Assembly (NCBI GenBank): GCA_964398945.1
Contig: CAYNOT010000011.1
Coordinates: 1 to 64,000, forward strand
Source of the DNA: JBGTGG01 sp964398945
Lineage (GTDB): Bacteria > Bacteroidota > Bacteroidia > Cytophagales > Cyclobacteriaceae
Length of the DNA: 64,000 bases
Direction: 5' to 3'
Both the position numbers and the translations under genes were made by a program. Within the stretch, counting starts at the first letter, position 1. Every line of letters begins with the position of its first letter. The notes beneath the pieces were generated by a model. It worked only from the letters and a program-made list of their open reading frames with translations. It made no database searches and was not told the origin of the DNA. Shown here one piece after another: positions 41,586 through 50,291 of this stretch.

Positions 41586-43811
41586 CTAAATCGATACCCG
41601 CAATGAAAGCATAAAATTCCTTCCAGGTGCCGAGATCCCTGATGAATACGGACGATAACGCTTATCAAAAATATTTTCTACTCCTCCATCCAACACCACA
41701 TACTTCTTAAAGGAATACGACAATTTTAAATTCATGGTCCACCATGAAGGTGAATACGGGTTTCCATTATTATCCCTTGCATATAAATGTGCATCAGCAC
41801 GCTCGCTTAGCGCAAGGTTTTCGTAGCTGATTTCACCGTTGTAGTTGGCGTATACATCCGCTTTAAACTTTTGCCCAAACGAATAGATAAGGTGGGTCGC
41901 CCCAAAATTCGGGGCAACGTGTGTTGGCGGATAATCACGGCCCGTTACAGCATCCTTTTCATTTCCCTTTTGATAATTGTAAGCGGACGTCAATAAAAAT
42001 TGTTTGGTTAGTTGCCACCTGATCTGCGCCTGCAACCCATACACCGTCATGCTGCTGATATTCTGCAACGAAAGCACGCGGCTCAATTGGCCATCGTAGT
42101 CAATACTATCCATTCCATTAAAAGTTGAAACATCACGTGCAATCGCGTTGTCGAGGTACGTGTAGTAAACTGAAAAATCAAAATCGAAGCTGTTGCCAAT
42201 TTTAAAGGCTGTACCAAGCTCCACATTATATGCATACTCTGGTTCAAGGTCAGGGTTAGGAACCACAACGTTTCCCGGTTCGGAATCAAATACCTTTCCG
42301 ATGTCGTCAATATTTGGGGCGCGGAACCCGGTGGAAACATTTGCGTACGTTTTGATGCGCTGTGTTGGGTTGAACACCACACCCAAGCTTCCATTCACAG
42401 CATTGTTGTCTAGCGTAGCTTCCGAGAAAGGAAATGGAAACATATCCGTATCATACTTGGCATACGTATACACATTGGTGAACCGCGCACTTCCATTCAC
42501 GATCCATTTCGGGTTCACCTTATATTTTAAATTTGCATACACAGCGGAAGTCCTCCACTTCGAACCATTTGGATAGCGGGTGGTAGTTTCAGCGATAGAG
42601 CCATCGTCAACATTTTCCCGATAGGCAGATGATCCAATACTGTTGGCCACAAATTCGCCACCATAGTAAAGTGTGAAATTTTGGTTCAACGTTTTGTCAA
42701 GGTCAAAATTGATTGAGAATGCTTCAACACTTTCAGTCCGGTTTGTTCTTCTGCTGTTCCCAAAAGAACGGTTGTGCCTTGATTCTCCATAATCCTGATA
42801 GGCCAATGTAAGTTTTGCCTGATCAGAAAAAAAAGATGGTTTCACAAATGCGACAGACAAATTGTGCATCATCCACTTCTGCGGGCCATAGTACCATTCT
42901 GCATTTGCAAATGAACCGTCATCATTTTTTAAAATCAAACGATCATACCGCGGAACATCCGAAGATTCTGAATAATGAAAACCATACTTAATATCCCACG
43001 CAGCGGAAGGCCGGAACCTGATTTTTTGCATGATGTTCAATTGATCATAACCCGATGGCAACTGCACATTCACATCATCATTTGCTTTAACTACATCTGT
43101 TCCGTTTTCACGCACTACATAATCGGGGCGCGTATATTCTTCAGGGCCATCCGATCCCATTTTCAAATCAGCATAATCAGAATAAGTGACGCTGGTCAAA
43201 AATGACCACTTTTTAAAACCAATATTAAAATCAACATGCCCGGTCTTTTCTTTGTTGGCCGAAGAAGTCCGCAACAAAGCATTGGCAGCAACCCGTGGTT
43301 TTTCAGTACTGCTCAGCCGCGGACTTAACGTATGAAAATCCATGACGCCACCAATGGCATCACTACCATAAATCACCGACCCAGGGCCAAATACAACTTC
43401 GGCATTCTCCACTGCATTGGCATCCAACGAAATCACGTTTTGCAAATTCCCACTACGGAAAATTGCATTGTTCATCCGAACGCCATCCACTACCAGCAAC
43501 ACGCGGTTCGTTGCAAACCCACGGATCATCGGGCTTCCTCCACCCATTTGGCTTTTCTGGATAAAAACCTGATTGGAAATCCCCAACAAGTCGGCAGCCG
43601 TTTGTGGGTTTTGAAATTTGATTAAATCAGCACTGACCTTTGCAACACGATCGGGCACTTCATTTAAATTTTGTTCCCATCGGTTTACGGACACCACTAC
43701 TTCTTCCAATACTTTTGTGGTGTCAGCAGGCGTTTCCTGGGCACACACCGAAAAAAAACCAAACGCCAGAATACCAACCAAAACAATTTTGCGAACAGAA
43801 CTACTATTCAT
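41586..43811 (-). CDS. TonB-dependent outer-membrane receptor
   Basis: 741 residues with a signal peptide ending VCAQ, a TonB-box-like start, and a plug domain (about 40-165; PDRVAKVSADLIKFQNPQTAADLL, MIRGFATNRVLLVVDGVRMN, GPGSVIYGSDAIGGVMDF). The C-terminal 22-strand barrel ends in Phe-rich LSLRVSI. It resembles the hemoglobin/heme-receptor (HmuR-like) or colicin-receptor class. No carboxypeptidase-like N-terminal domain is present. It starts one base after the PD40-amidohydrolase stop, so they form an operon. Confidence 0.93.
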   Translation of the reverse strand: MNSSSVRKIVLVGILAFGFFSVCAQETPADTTKVLEEVVVSVNRWEQNLNEVPDRVAKVSADLIKFQNPQTAADLLGISNQVFIQKSQMGGGSPMIRGFATNRVLLVVDGVRMNNAIFRSGNLQNVISLDANAVENAEVVFGPGSVIYGSDAIGGVMDFHTLSPRLSSTEKPRVAANALLRTSSANKEKTGHVDFNIGFKKWSFLTSVTYSDYADLKMGSDGPEEYTRPDYVVRENGTDVVKANDDVNVQLPSGYDQLNIMQKIRFRPSAAWDIKYGFHYSESSDVPRYDRLILKNDDGSFANAEWYYGPQKWMMHNLSVAFVKPSFFSDQAKLTLAYQDYGESRHNRSFGNSRRTNRTESVEAFSINFDLDKTLNQNFTLYYGGEFVANSIGSSAYRENVDDGSIAETTTRYPNGSKWRTSAVYANLKYKVNPKWIVNGSARFTNVYTYAKYDTDMFPFPFSEATLDNNAVNGSLGVVFNPTQRIKTYANVSTGFRAPNIDDIGKVFDSEPGNVVVPNPDLEPEYAYNVELGTAFKIGNSFDFDFSVYYTYLDNAIARDVSTFNGMDSIDYDGQLSRVLSLQNISSMTVYGLQAQIRWQLTKQFLLTSAYNYQKGNEKDAVTGRDYPPTHVAPNFGATHLIYSFGQKFKADVYANYNGEISYENLALSERADAHLYARDNNGNPYSPSWWTMNLKLSYSFKKYVVLDGGVENIFDKRYRPYSSGISAPGRNFMLSLRVSI

Positions 43812-43812
43812 T

Positions 43813-46800
43813 CTACTTTTTTACACCCGGCAACCCAACCGGCTTGCTTTGCTCCCAATTAAAGCTTGCCTTCTTTGGGTTCGGATAAACTTCGTCCAAC
43901 GAATTTCCATCGTACAACCTTCCATTCTTCATTACTTGAAGGATCGAATTTGTATTGCGGATGTTTTCCAAAGGGTTTTTGTCAAGGATCAGCAAGTCCG
44001 CAAGTTTACCGGGTTCTATGCTTCCCAAATCACCATCAAGACCCAAGCCTTCCGCACCAATAATAGTAGCAACTTTCAATGCATTATGGTTTGATAAACC
44101 CCCTGATTGTATCGACCACAATTCCCAATGATATCCCAATCCTTGTAATTGTCCATGCGAACCAACACCGGCACTTCCACCGGCTTTCACCAAGTCATTT
44201 ACAAACACAGCATGATCAGGGAACACATGCTCTTCATACATAAACCAACTTCCCCTTCTTCTTGATTTCGCATCCAGTTCCCCTTTTGGGGTAAAGGTGT
44301 TGAGTTTCGGGTCACCGTTTACATTCTCGGTAGCGTAATAATAATTCTCTGCCCACGGCCCGCCATACGAAACCAAAAGAGTTGGTGTGTACGTCATCCC
44401 CGATGCAGCAACAAGTTTTGTGAAGTCACTATACAATGGATAAATCGGGAATGAATGTTCATGGCCCGGATACCCATCAATCAGCATCGTCATGTTAAGT
44501 TTGAAATCCAAACCCCCTTCCGTTGTTGGTTTTAGCTTTTGTTCCTTCGCTGCCATGATTACCCACTGCCGGTGTTGACGGTTACCTACCAAATACATTT
44601 TTATGTACTTGGTGTTATAATATTCAGAATACTGCTTGAGTACATCACGTGTTTGTTCAAGGCTTTTCAAATTATACATCCAATATCCAACACCCGGCCC
44701 GGTTGAATAAACGCGCGGCCCAACCATTTTTCCGGCATCCACCAAATCGGAATACGTAAGCACATCGGTAGTTGCTGTTTGCGGATCACGTGTTGTGGTT
44801 ACTCCGTAGGCAAGATTGGCTGCATATACCCACGCTTCATTCTTATGCAAGCCCCACGCTGGCCACATGTGCGCATGTGTATCCACAAACCCCGGGATGA
44901 TGGTCTTTCCTTTTACATCGATTTTTTTGACACTTCCGTCAACGGAAATAGAACCCGCATTTCCTACTTGCTTGATGCGGTTGTTTTCAATGAGAATATC
45001 ACCCGATTCAAAAACCTCATCGCCCTTCATCGTGATGATGCGCGCCCCTTCCAACAATACTTTCCCTTGTGGGATATCCCTTGGAACAGAAACTTTTATC
45101 CTGATCTCCGCGGGTTCGTAGCCTTCGTCTTTCTTCTCTTCCTTTTTCCCTTCTTCTTTTTTCCCACCTTCCGCTTTCTCTGCTTCCTTCTCTTCCGCTT
45201 TCTTTTTCTTTATCTCCTCTTCCCGGATTTTTGCATCATCGATGGTATAAGTAAAGAATGCATTGCCAATCGAATAGAAAACCACTTTTCCATTGTCGTT
45301 CCAGGTGGCAAACTGGCCACCCACTTTGGTCAATTTCCTTGCGGGGAATTGTGCTTTGTCCGGATCGGAAACTGAAATCTTGGGTGCATCTTTTCCGATC
45401 CTGGGAACCGTAACAACGTACACATCATTGTTGATCTGCGCCAATGCGTAATCACCTTCCGGTGCCATCGTAACAACCGCTGCATTTGTTGGTTCTTGCC
45501 TTGGTTCAGTTGCCGACTCCACCAACATACAATTGTTTTCAAAAACAGAACCGAACGTGGTAATGCCCGTAACTTTCAAATGTGTTTTCTCATCGGTTCC
45601 ATCCCAGCGGATCGAAACCAATCCTTCACTATTGCTATACAAATAAATCCGGTCGTTTGATTTCACAAAATGTGGCGCACTTCTTCCTTTTGATTTCTCA
45701 ATAAAATTGACTGCACCGCCATCCCCCGAAACCCAAACCAAATCTTCCCGTGTAAACCTGGACCGTGGGCCTTCTTCATCTTTAAAAAACTGGGCAGCAC
45801 CACGCAGCATAACAATCTTATTCCCTTTATAAGACCATGATGGCTCTGTGTACAACGCCATCTCGTTGGTCAGTTTAACAGGCTTCGGTGATTTTGTGCT
45901 GAAATTGATTTTATAAAGGTTCCCACCGGTTGTTTCCCATGTTACCCAGGCAAGTTGTGAACCATCCGGGCTCCAGGTTGGCATCGCTTCTGTGAACTCA
46001 AAATCAGAAACACGTTTTGGTTTTCCATCAGGAAGAACAACAGTATACAATCTATTGAGTGCCGTAAATGCAAGCGTCTTTCCATCAGGGGAAACTTTAC
46101 CATCACGGATTTGTGCAGCGATCATTTCCTTATCATCCGAAACAGGATATTTGAAATCCAGCTTTGGCCCAAGTTCAACAACATCATCAACTTGAAACGG
46201 AACTTCAATCGCATCACCACCTGCTACCGGGATACGGTATATTTTCCCACCATACGAAGCGACTACTTCCTTGCTGTCGGGCGTGAACGACATCGCGGGC
46301 AAAACACCAAGCGGAGCAATTGATTCTTGCTCATCGCGTTGAACCGGGTATGCCAACCAATTTTCCATGCCCGTATTTAAGTTACGAAGTACCAATCCGG
46401 TGTGTTCGTTGTAGCGCGATCCATATACCAACCACTTTCCATCAGGTGAAAGTGTGGGCGCAAATGCAGATCCATAGCGATTTGTTTTTGTCTCCGACTC
46501 GCCAGTTTCACGATCATAAACAGCTAATTGATACTGTGGCAATTGGGCATTGTAATTCCAGGCACCAGTCCTGCGTGAATACCAGATGTACCTGCCATCC
46601 TTACCAAAAGCTGGTTCAATGGTTTTCAAGTTGTCGGGTTTGTCGATGAGTTGTGCACCGCTTCCACCATCTTTATGGTATAAATGCAACTTTAAATTCC
46701 TGCGCCCTTGTGAAACAACGATGTAATTTCCATCGGGTGTCCATTCGGCAGCTTGCACATTGTCAACACTTCCTTTTGTCACTTGCGTGGAATCCTTTTT

Positions 46801-47190
46801 GTCGATGGAGAAATACCAGGCATTGTCCGATCCGCTCCGGTCAGAAATAAAAAGGATATTCTTTCCATCCGGACTAAAACGTGGATGGGTATCGAATGCC
46901 ATCCCGGATGTAAACTGTTTTGCCACGCCACCGGTAATCGGCAATAAATATATATCCCCTAAAAAATCAAACGCAATTGTTTTTCCGTCCGGACTCACAT
47001 CCAGCGACATCCACGAACCTTCCGAACTCTTGATCTCAACTTTGCGGGTGGCTTCCAGCGGAAGGTCTTTTTTCTTTTTTTCTTTTTTAGTGGAGTCGGT
47101 CTTTACTTCTTTTTTGTCGTCTTGCGCGGAAGCAAACTGTACAACCGTCAGTAAAAGGATAGCGGAGAGGAGTTGTTTGATTTTATACAT
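43813..47190 (-). CDS. secreted PD40/TolB-like plus amidohydrolase fusion protein
   Basis: 1125 residues, signal peptide ending ASAQ. The N-terminal 630 residues hold several WD40-like PD40 repeats (SPDGKTIAFDF, SPDGKWLVYGS, SPDGSQLAWVTW). A Lys/Glu-rich low-complexity linker (about 655-700) leads to an amidohydrolase barrel with VDTHAHMWP (metal ligands near residue 770) and ends GSIEPGKLADLLILDKNPLENI. The N-terminal repeats probably form a propeller. The gene is followed by a TonB receptor one base away. Substrate is unknown; a peptide, cyclic imide or similar compound is plausible. Confidence 0.9.
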   Translation of the reverse strand: MYKIKQLLSAILLLTVVQFASAQDDKKEVKTDSTKKEKKKKDLPLEATRKVEIKSSEGSWMSLDVSPDGKTIAFDFLGDIYLLPITGGVAKQFTSGMAFDTHPRFSPDGKNILFISDRSGSDNAWYFSIDKKDSTQVTKGSVDNVQAAEWTPDGNYIVVSQGRRNLKLHLYHKDGGSGAQLIDKPDNLKTIEPAFGKDGRYIWYSRRTGAWNYNAQLPQYQLAVYDRETGESETKTNRYGSAFAPTLSPDGKWLVYGSRYNEHTGLVLRNLNTGMENWLAYPVQRDEQESIAPLGVLPAMSFTPDSKEVVASYGGKIYRIPVAGGDAIEVPFQVDDVVELGPKLDFKYPVSDDKEMIAAQIRDGKVSPDGKTLAFTALNRLYTVVLPDGKPKRVSDFEFTEAMPTWSPDGSQLAWVTWETTGGNLYKINFSTKSPKPVKLTNEMALYTEPSWSYKGNKIVMLRGAAQFFKDEEGPRSRFTREDLVWVSGDGGAVNFIEKSKGRSAPHFVKSNDRIYLYSNSEGLVSIRWDGTDEKTHLKVTGITTFGSVFENNCMLVESATEPRQEPTNAAVVTMAPEGDYALAQINNDVYVVTVPRIGKDAPKISVSDPDKAQFPARKLTKVGGQFATWNDNGKVVFYSIGNAFFTYTIDDAKIREEEIKKKKAEEKEAEKAEGGKKEEGKKEEKKDEGYEPAEIRIKVSVPRDIPQGKVLLEGARIITMKGDEVFESGDILIENNRIKQVGNAGSISVDGSVKKIDVKGKTIIPGFVDTHAHMWPAWGLHKNEAWVYAANLAYGVTTTRDPQTATTDVLTYSDLVDAGKMVGPRVYSTGPGVGYWMYNLKSLEQTRDVLKQYSEYYNTKYIKMYLVGNRQHRQWVIMAAKEQKLKPTTEGGLDFKLNMTMLIDGYPGHEHSFPIYPLYSDFTKLVAASGMTYTPTLLVSYGGPWAENYYYATENVNGDPKLNTFTPKGELDAKSRRRGSWFMYEEHVFPDHAVFVNDLVKAGGSAGVGSHGQLQGLGYHWELWSIQSGGLSNHNALKVATIIGAEGLGLDGDLGSIEPGKLADLLILDKNPLENIRNTNSILQVMKNGRLYDGNSLDEVYPNPKKASFNWEQSKPVGLPGVKK

Positions 47191-47269
47191 AATTACTTTT
47201 TTAAGTTCTGTGGTCTACTGGCTCAGTCTTCGACAAGCTCAGACTGACAATAGCGTTTACGAATCAACA

Positions 47270-47298
47270 AAATCCAGTGCATTCAACACACTGGATTT
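47270..47298 (-). terminator. intrinsic terminator of the kinase gene
   Basis: AAATCCAGTG (47270-47279), 9-nt loop, CACTGGATTT (47289-47298): a perfect 10-bp stem 23 bases after the minus-strand stop, followed on that strand by TTGTT. A second short palindrome, TCAGTCT...AGACTGA, lies at 47224-47248. Confidence 0.65.
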
Positions 47299-47321
47299 AC
47301 GTCAATGGTTAGTTTCTGATA

Positions 47322-47957
47322 TTACTGATTGAAAAGGTTATTCAACTCGTAGTCGACTTTGCCTACGATGAAGGAAAAGTCTTCAATGCTTTCTACAAAA
47401 TCCAGATCGTTGACGTCAATGATGAGCAATTTGCCTTCCTTGTAATTGCGAATCCAATCCTGATAGTGGCCGTTCAGGTTTTTCAGGTAATCAATGCGAA
47501 TGGCATATTCATAATCACGGCCACGTTTCTCAATTTGCCTCACCAATTTTGGAGTATCAGCTTTTAAATAGATCAGTAGATCAGGCGGTTTAACAAAATT
47601 GATCATCGACTTGAAAATATCGAGATAGCTTTGATAATCACGCTCAGAAATATGGCCACTTTTGTGAAGGTTGGCTGCGAAAATGTACGCATCCTCATAA
47701 ATGGTGCGGTCTTGCACGGTGGTGCGTTCATCTTCCCGGATTTCATTCACTTGCTTAAACCGACTGTTCAGAAAATATATTTGAAGATGGAAGGCCCATC
47801 GCGTCATGTCTTCATAGAAATCACGCAAGTACGGATTATCCTCAACCGACTCAATCAAGGCTGTCCAACCATAGTGTTTGGCAAGCATTTGTGCCAATGT
47901 GGTTTTTCCGGAACCGATATTCCCCGAAATGGCGATATGTTTTAGTTCATTTGGCAT
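47322..47957 (-). CDS. deoxynucleoside kinase
   Basis: 211 residues with P-loop GNIGSGKTT near residues 12-20, the conserved ESVEDNPYL and DRTIYEDAYIF motifs of the dNK/dGK family, and the lid REEDRTT-like ERGR segment. It phosphorylates deoxynucleosides (dA/dG/dC types) in the salvage pathway, in the cytoplasm. It is monocistronic: the next gene on the same strand is more than 100 bases away, past a terminator. Confidence 0.92.
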   Translation of the reverse strand: MPNELKHIAISGNIGSGKTTLAQMLAKHYGWTALIESVEDNPYLRDFYEDMTRWAFHLQIYFLNSRFKQVNEIREDERTTVQDRTIYEDAYIFAANLHKSGHISERDYQSYLDIFKSMINFVKPPDLLIYLKADTPKLVRQIEKRGRDYEYAIRIDYLKNLNGHYQDWIRNYKEGKLLIIDVNDLDFVESIEDFSFIVGKVDYELNNLFNQ

Positions 47958-48066
47958 TTAAAGAAATTGAGATGCGAATGTAGGGTTGAAAAAGGGAAGC
48001 ATCAAAACAATTTTGTTCCAATCGAAAAAACGGACTACCTTAATCCGTCAAAATAATATCTACTAA

Positions 48067-48498
48067 ATGAACACCCAATCTGTTAAACTATTTTTAAGGC
48101 TTACAATTTCAATTGGATTCTTATCAGCGGTGGCTGATCGATTGGGGATGTGGGGTAAAGAAGTTTCCGTTTGGGGAAATTGGAACAGCTTTCTGGAGTA
48201 TACCCAAATCATCAATCCCTGGGTTCCCAATGCAATGGTTACTACACTTGGCATCATTGCAACAGCAGCCGAAATAATTTTTGCTGTTTTTCTTTTAATC
48301 GGATTCAAAACTGAATTCTTCGCTAAATTAAGTGGGTTCCTCTTATTGATCTTTGCCCTTTCTATGACATTCTCAACAGGAATAAAAAGCGCACTTGATT
48401 ATTCCGTCTTTAGTGCTTGTGCGGGGGCGTTTGCATTAAGCCTCATGGAAGAAAAATATTTCGAGTTGGATTCCCTGTTTTTAAAAGCAAGGAATTGA
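48067..48498 (+). CDS. DoxX-like membrane protein
   Basis: 143 residues with four hydrophobic segments (about 7-25, 57-80, 85-105, 113-130), in the order and loop sizes of the DoxX family: SIGFLSAVADRLGMWG at the start and a middle LLIGFKTEFFAKLSGFLLLIF. Members are small inner-membrane proteins, some linked to thiosulfate oxidation, most uncharacterised. The next gene, an isomerase-like protein, follows after 45 bases on the same strand. Confidence 0.8.
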   Translation: MNTQSVKLFLRLTISIGFLSAVADRLGMWGKEVSVWGNWNSFLEYTQIINPWVPNAMVTTLGIIATAAEIIFAVFLLIGFKTEFFAKLSGFLLLIFALSMTFSTGIKSALDYSVFSACAGAFALSLMEEKYFELDSLFLKARN

Positions 48499-48543
48499 GC
48501 GAATTAAATCGTAAATAATCATTAATCATATTAGAATAAACCC

Positions 48544-49416
48544 ATGAAAATCACACGTAAGCAAGCAATAAAAAACCTTGGGGTATCAGCATTGAGTGTT
48601 GCCGCGATTCCTTCATTCGCTATGGGATCAAAAGAAAACAATCCACTTGATCTAAAAGGAAACATCAACCACTCTGTTTGCCAATGGTGTTACTCATCAA
48701 TACCATTGGAAGAACTTGTTGTTGCTGCAAAAGCGATGGGGATAAAATCCATTGATTTGCTCCGCTCAGATGAATGGGGTGTAGCAATGAAACATGGCCT
48801 TACCTGTGCGATGGGCTACGCGAGCAAGCTTGGCCTCAACAAAGGGTTCAACGATCCTTCTTTGCATGAAAATTTTTTGAAAGAATATTCAGCAGAAATC
48901 CCCAAAGCAGCAGAAGCAGGTTTAAAAAATGTAATCTGTTTTAGCGGAAATGCAAACGGGTTATCTTCTGAACAAGGCCTTGAGAATTGTGCACGGGGAT
49001 TGGAGCCTGTGATGAAAGTGGCTGCAAAATATAACATCACCGTGTGCATGGAGTTGCTCAACAGCAAAGTAGATCATAAAGATTACCAATGCGACCGTAC
49101 CGAATGGGGCGTGGCACTTTGCGAAAAACTAGGTAACCCGAATTTTAAATTGCTCTATGACATTTACCACATGCAAATCATGGAGGGCGATGTGATTGCC
49201 ACCATCAGAAAACACAAAGATTACATTGCCCATTACCATACCGGAGGTGTACCGGGGCGTAATGAAATTGATACTACACAAGAACTTTATTACCCGGCCA
49301 TTATGCGCGCCATCGTGGAAACAGGGTTCAAAGGTTATGTAGCCCAGGAGTTTATCCCCACGGCACCGGATAAACTGGATAGCCTTCAAAAATCGATAAT
49401 GATTTGTGATGTGTGA
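48544..49416 (+). CDS. hydroxypyruvate isomerase-like TIM-barrel protein (exported)
   Basis: 290 residues. An N-terminal export signal with KITRKQAIKNLGVSALSVAAIP has lysine-arginine rather than the twin-arginine of Tat signals, so Tat use is uncertain. The body matches the Hyi/xylose-isomerase-like TIM barrel: NHSVCQWCYSSIPLEELV, ICFSGNANGLSSEQGLEN, VCMELLNSKVDHKDYQCD, LYDIYHMQIMEGD and HYHTGGVPGRNEID, the last holding metal ligands. Substrate may be a hydroxypyruvate- or sugar-like compound. Confidence 0.88.
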   Translation: MKITRKQAIKNLGVSALSVAAIPSFAMGSKENNPLDLKGNINHSVCQWCYSSIPLEELVVAAKAMGIKSIDLLRSDEWGVAMKHGLTCAMGYASKLGLNKGFNDPSLHENFLKEYSAEIPKAAEAGLKNVICFSGNANGLSSEQGLENCARGLEPVMKVAAKYNITVCMELLNSKVDHKDYQCDRTEWGVALCEKLGNPNFKLLYDIYHMQIMEGDVIATIRKHKDYIAHYHTGGVPGRNEIDTTQELYYPAIMRAIVETGFKGYVAQEFIPTAPDKLDSLQKSIMICDV

Positions 49417-49496
49417 TTTTTTGTTGAACTTGTAATAATCATGGCCTGCCCATGACTAATCCCCATATATAATCAAGAACCAGATAAACCCTATTT

Positions 49497-50231
49497 ATGA
49501 AAAAAAGATCAATTCTCTTTCTAATCGCGCTTTTTAGCGCATTTGCTATACAAGCACAAACCGTAGATGAAATCCTTGCCAACTATTTCGAAAACACCGG
49601 TGGACTTGACAACTGGAAAAAATTAAACACGATGAAAGTCGATGGTAAAATGAGCATGCAAGGCATGGATTTTAATTTTGCACTACTATCCAAAAGGCCC
49701 AATATGCAAAAAGTGGAAGTAAATGTTCAGGGCACACAAATAATTCAAGCATTTGACGGAAAAGATGCCTGGATGCTAAATCCGTTTGCCGGAGGAACTG
49801 AACCTACAAAAATGGATGATGAACAAGCAAAGGATTTTACAACTCAAAAATTTGAAGATGAATTTGTCGACTATAAGAAAAAGGGACACGAAGCTACTTT
49901 GTTAGGCGTGGAAGAAGTGGATGGTGTTGCGTGCTACAAAATCCAATTAATCAAAAATAAAACCAACGACAAGGAAGACATCACAGAGCTTCACTACTTC
50001 GATAAAGAAAATTTTGTTCCCATCATGCGTGTGAGTTATGCATTATCGGGCGAAGCAAAAGGCCAGGAAGTAAAAACCTATCTAAGTGATTACATGGAAG
50101 TAGGTGGGTTTATGATCCCGGCATTTATGGAGTCAAAAGTAAACGGCCAGTCTGTTCAAAAAATGACATTTCAAAAAGTCGTATTGAACGAACCCATTGA
50201 TGATGCAGTATTTGCATTCCCAAAAAAATAA
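49497..50231 (+). CDS. LolA-like secreted protein
   Basis: 244 residues, signal peptide ending IQAQ. The mature part has the LolA/LolB-type lipoprotein-binding pattern: VDEILANYFENTGGLDNWKK, MSMQGMDFNFALLSKRPNMQ, and FDGKDAWMLNPFAGG, which is the style of outer-membrane lipoprotein-sorting-like proteins in Bacteroidota. Its own role, perhaps carrying a hydrophobic ligand, is unproven. A terminator follows, so the VPS10 gene behind it is separate. Confidence 0.8.
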   Translation: MKKRSILFLIALFSAFAIQAQTVDEILANYFENTGGLDNWKKLNTMKVDGKMSMQGMDFNFALLSKRPNMQKVEVNVQGTQIIQAFDGKDAWMLNPFAGGTEPTKMDDEQAKDFTTQKFEDEFVDYKKKGHEATLLGVEEVDGVACYKIQLIKNKTNDKEDITELHYFDKENFVPIMRVSYALSGEAKGQEVKTYLSDYMEVGGFMIPAFMESKVNGQSVQKMTFQKVVLNEPIDDAVFAFPKK

Positions 50232-50250
50232 TCACATTATAAAAATTATT

Positions 50251-50275
50251 AAAAGGCTACTCCGGTAGTCTTTTT
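50251..50275 (+). terminator. intrinsic terminator
   Basis: AAAAGGCTAC (50251-50260), TCCG loop, GTAGTCTTTT (50265-50274) with one G-T pair, then a T-run to 50276. It lies 20 bases after the LolA-like stop. Confidence 0.8.
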
Positions 50276-50291
50276 TATTTAAAAGAATCCT

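Noticed and set aside
44779..45375. Plus-strand open frame (198 codons)
   Set aside because: It is antisense to the PD40-amidohydrolase, and its Phe/Leu-rich stretch only mirrors the Lys/Glu linker.
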